Assembly: GCA_023432075.1 (NCBI GenBank)
Contig: JAEYVD010000041.1
Location: forward strand, 1-53,199
Source: Pseudomonadota bacterium
GTDB lineage: Bacteria > Pseudomonadota > Gammaproteobacteria > Burkholderiales > Burkholderiaceae_B
Reading direction: 5' to 3'
Length of the DNA: 53,199 nt
The notes under the pieces were generated by a model. That model saw nothing but the letters and a program-made list of their open reading frames with translations, ran no database searches and was not told the DNA's origin. Below are positions 51,721 through 53,199 of this stretch, piece by piece (position 1 is the first letter of the stretch; each line of letters begins with the position of its first letter). The position numbers and the translations under genes are program-made.

Positions 51721-52547
51721 CTGATTTCGTGTTGCGGGCCGAAGCCGTGACCAAGGACTATGTCGTGGGTCGCAGTCTGTTGGGCAGACCTTCGCGCGTG
51801 GTGCAAGCCGTGCGGGGCGTCAGCCTGTCGATTGCTGCCGGCAGCACGCTTGCTCTGGTGGGCGAGTCCGGCTCGGGGAAAAGTACATTGGGCCGTTGCA
51901 TCGCTGGATTGATCCGTCCGTCTTCGGGTCGTATCCATCTCGCGGGCCATGACGTGCTGCAACTGGCCGGCCCGTCGCTGATGTCGTTCCGCCGGCAGGT
52001 GCAGACCATCTTTCAAGACCCATACTCCAGCTTGAATCCGCGACGTACAGTCGGTGATGCCATCATGGATGGCATGGCTATCCACAAGCTTTATGGCGCG
52101 GAAGAACGTTGGGCCCGCATGCAGGCATTGTTGGTACGCGTTGGATTGCACCCGGATCATGCCAAGCGGTACCCGCACCAGTTTTCGGGCGGGCAGCGTC
52201 AGCGCATCGCGATCGCACGAGCGCTCGCGCTGGCGCCTCGCTTTATCGTGGCGGATGAAGCCGTTTCCGCTCTGGATGTGTCGGTCAAGGCGCAAGTGCT
52301 GGATCTGCTGGCCGATCTGCAGGACGAACACGGGCTGACGTATTTGTTCATTTCTCACGACCTTGGCGTCGTGCGGCATTTCGCGGATCGCGTGGCGATC
52401 ATGTCCGCGGGGGAGTTGGTCGAGGAAGGGGAGTGCGACCAGATATTCGAAGCGCCAAGGCACGATTACACGCGCAAGCTTATCGCGGCGGTGCCTCGCC
52501 CCGATCCTGCTCGCAGGCGTCTGAGACAGGCGCCGGCAGAGAACTGA
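51717..52547 (+). CDS. Dipeptide-type ABC ATPase, DppF family
   Basis: The 276-residue ATPase has Walker A GESGSGKS, Q-loop FQDPYSSLNPRRTV, signature FSGGQRQRIAIARALAL and Walker B FIVADEAVSALDVSVKAQ. In Walker B the usual DEP is DEA, a common DppF variation. It partners the DppD protein in the importer and ends the operon. The following gene is on the opposite strand. Confidence 0.9.
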   Translation: MTDFVLRAEAVTKDYVVGRSLLGRPSRVVQAVRGVSLSIAAGSTLALVGESGSGKSTLGRCIAGLIRPSSGRIHLAGHDVLQLAGPSLMSFRRQVQTIFQDPYSSLNPRRTVGDAIMDGMAIHKLYGAEERWARMQALLVRVGLHPDHAKRYPHQFSGGQRQRIAIARALALAPRFIVADEAVSALDVSVKAQVLDLLADLQDEHGLTYLFISHDLGVVRHFADRVAIMSAGELVEEGECDQIFEAPRHDYTRKLIAAVPRPDPARRRLRQAPAEN

Positions 52548-52605
52548 TGTGGTTCATGCTGACGCCGGGCCGTCTCCTGCTGCAAGCCGGGCAGAGGATC
52601 GACTT

Positions 52606-53199
52606 TCAAAAGTCATAAACCCGCGCCGCGTTATCCACCAGGATCGCCTGCTTTTCCGCCTCGCTGACCCACGCGCAAAACGCCGACAGTTGTTCGCCAT
52701 CGTCGATGGGATGCAGCGGTTCACTGCGATCCCGCGTGCGCGCCACACCCGGCCACGCCCCTGAATGCGGCCAATCGGTGCCCCACAGCATGCGGTCAAG
52801 CCGCGTATCGATCAGGGCGCGTGCGATCTCGCGTGCCTCGATGGGCGGGCGGCCGTCCTGCCAGACCGTAAGGCGATACGGCGCGGAGAGCTTTACGTAC
52901 ACATTGCCCGTCGCCACCGTCTCCAGCAGCGCATCGAAGCCGGGCTGGCCCGTGCCGGCGACGGCGCTCGCCAATGCGAAGTGATCGATCACGATTGGCA
53001 CGGGGCAGTTGCGCAGCGCGGGCGCCAGCGCGGCAACCACCGGCAGCGTGGTGTAGATCTGCACATGCCAACCCAGGTCGGCGACTTGCTCGGCGGTGCG
53101 CGTCAGCGCATCGCGGGCGATGGCCGGATCCTGCTGGCCGAACGATTGCAGGTTGACGCGCGCGCCTCTTACGCCCGCCGCATGCAGCGCGCGCAGGCC
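52606..53199 (-). CDS. Amidohydrolase-superfamily protein, C-terminal part
   Basis: At least 198 residues are visible; the N-terminus lies beyond the window. The sequence holds VPIVIDHFALASAV, NVYVKLSAPYRL and MLWGTDWPHSG with the conserved Asp, as in the TIM-barrel amidohydrolases related to 2-pyrone-4,6-dicarboxylate lactonase. The frame is open right to position 53199, so the gene continues. It faces the DppF gene tail to tail with a gap of about 58 bases. It may act on the lactone or cyclic product of a nearby pathway, but its context to the right is not visible. Confidence 0.8.
   Translation of the reverse strand, partial: GLRALHAAGVRGARVNLQSFGQQDPAIARDALTRTAEQVADLGWHVQIYTTLPVVAALAPALRNCPVPIVIDHFALASAVAGTGQPGFDALLETVATGNVYVKLSAPYRLTVWQDGRPPIEAREIARALIDTRLDRMLWGTDWPHSGAWPGVARTRDRSEPLHPIDDGEQLSAFCAWVSEAEKQAILVDNAARVYDF

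Noticed and set aside
52601..52614. GACTTT-CA-AAAGTC inverted repeat at the amidohydrolase stop as a terminator
   Set aside because: The two-base loop cannot form a stable hairpin and no T run follows.

Overview
The window looks like a high-GC betaproteobacterium of the Alcaligenaceae, most likely Achromobacter or a close relative. The evidence is the groES N-terminus with a CIRCE operator, two Bug/TctC-type receptors, a FecI-FecR-TonB receptor cassette and dense operons of CoA-ester and ABC-transport genes. This is an inference from gene content; no 16S or other marker is present.

Layout. (1) 1-212: start of groES (minus strand, cut by the window edge) with its promoter and CIRCE site. (2) About 350-19,100: an accessory island of lower and uneven GC. 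It opens with decayed fragments (tiny reading frames, an IS256-type remnant), then a lipoprotein, an M23 peptidase and a small unknown protein, then a broken IS256 transposase that truncates a tyrosine integrase. Next comes a three-gene set, TerB-N/TerB-C protein + BrxD-like ATPase + Lhr-like helicase, which matches my recollection of the Shango anti-phage system. It is followed by a 5'-truncated AAA ATPase remnant facing it, an IS407-group IS3 element without target duplication, a small membrane protein, and a 1,363-residue STAND/NACHT-like NTPase with a C-terminal PD-(D/E)xK-like motif. The island is a defence island, and the STAND-nuclease protein is the best candidate here for something undescribed. 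(3) 19.3-27.4 kb: chromosome-like genes, namely a chemoreceptor, a secreted alpha/beta-hydrolase-domain protein, and an iron-starvation sigma factor/anti-sigma/TonB receptor set behind a Fur-like box. Two related 102-bp iteron-bearing repeats flank the chemoreceptor-hydrolase pair.

(4) 27.4-45.1 kb: a catabolic regulon. A branched-chain-type ABC importer (LivKHMGF) lies in one run with an HTD2/MaoC-type hydratase, a short-chain dehydrogenase, a hydroxyisobutyrate-dehydrogenase-like enzyme, an SMP-30 lactonase and a Bug receptor. A second run holds a MaoC hydratase, two family III CoA-transferases, an isochorismatase-fold protein, a CitE-like lyase and a GntR/FCD regulator. A divergent CoA-transferase and Bug receptor lie on the other strand. 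The same 12-bp palindrome AGAATGCATTCT sits in front of all three transcription starts, so one regulator, probably the GntR protein, is likely to control the set. The enzymes suggest CoA activation, hydration and aldol-type cleavage of a branched dicarboxylic or hydroxy acid.

(5) 45.1-53.2 kb: a LysR regulator divergent from a class V aminotransferase-fold enzyme and a dipeptide-type ABC importer, with two palindromes in the shared promoter region. The window ends in a convergent amidohydrolase gene that runs off the edge.
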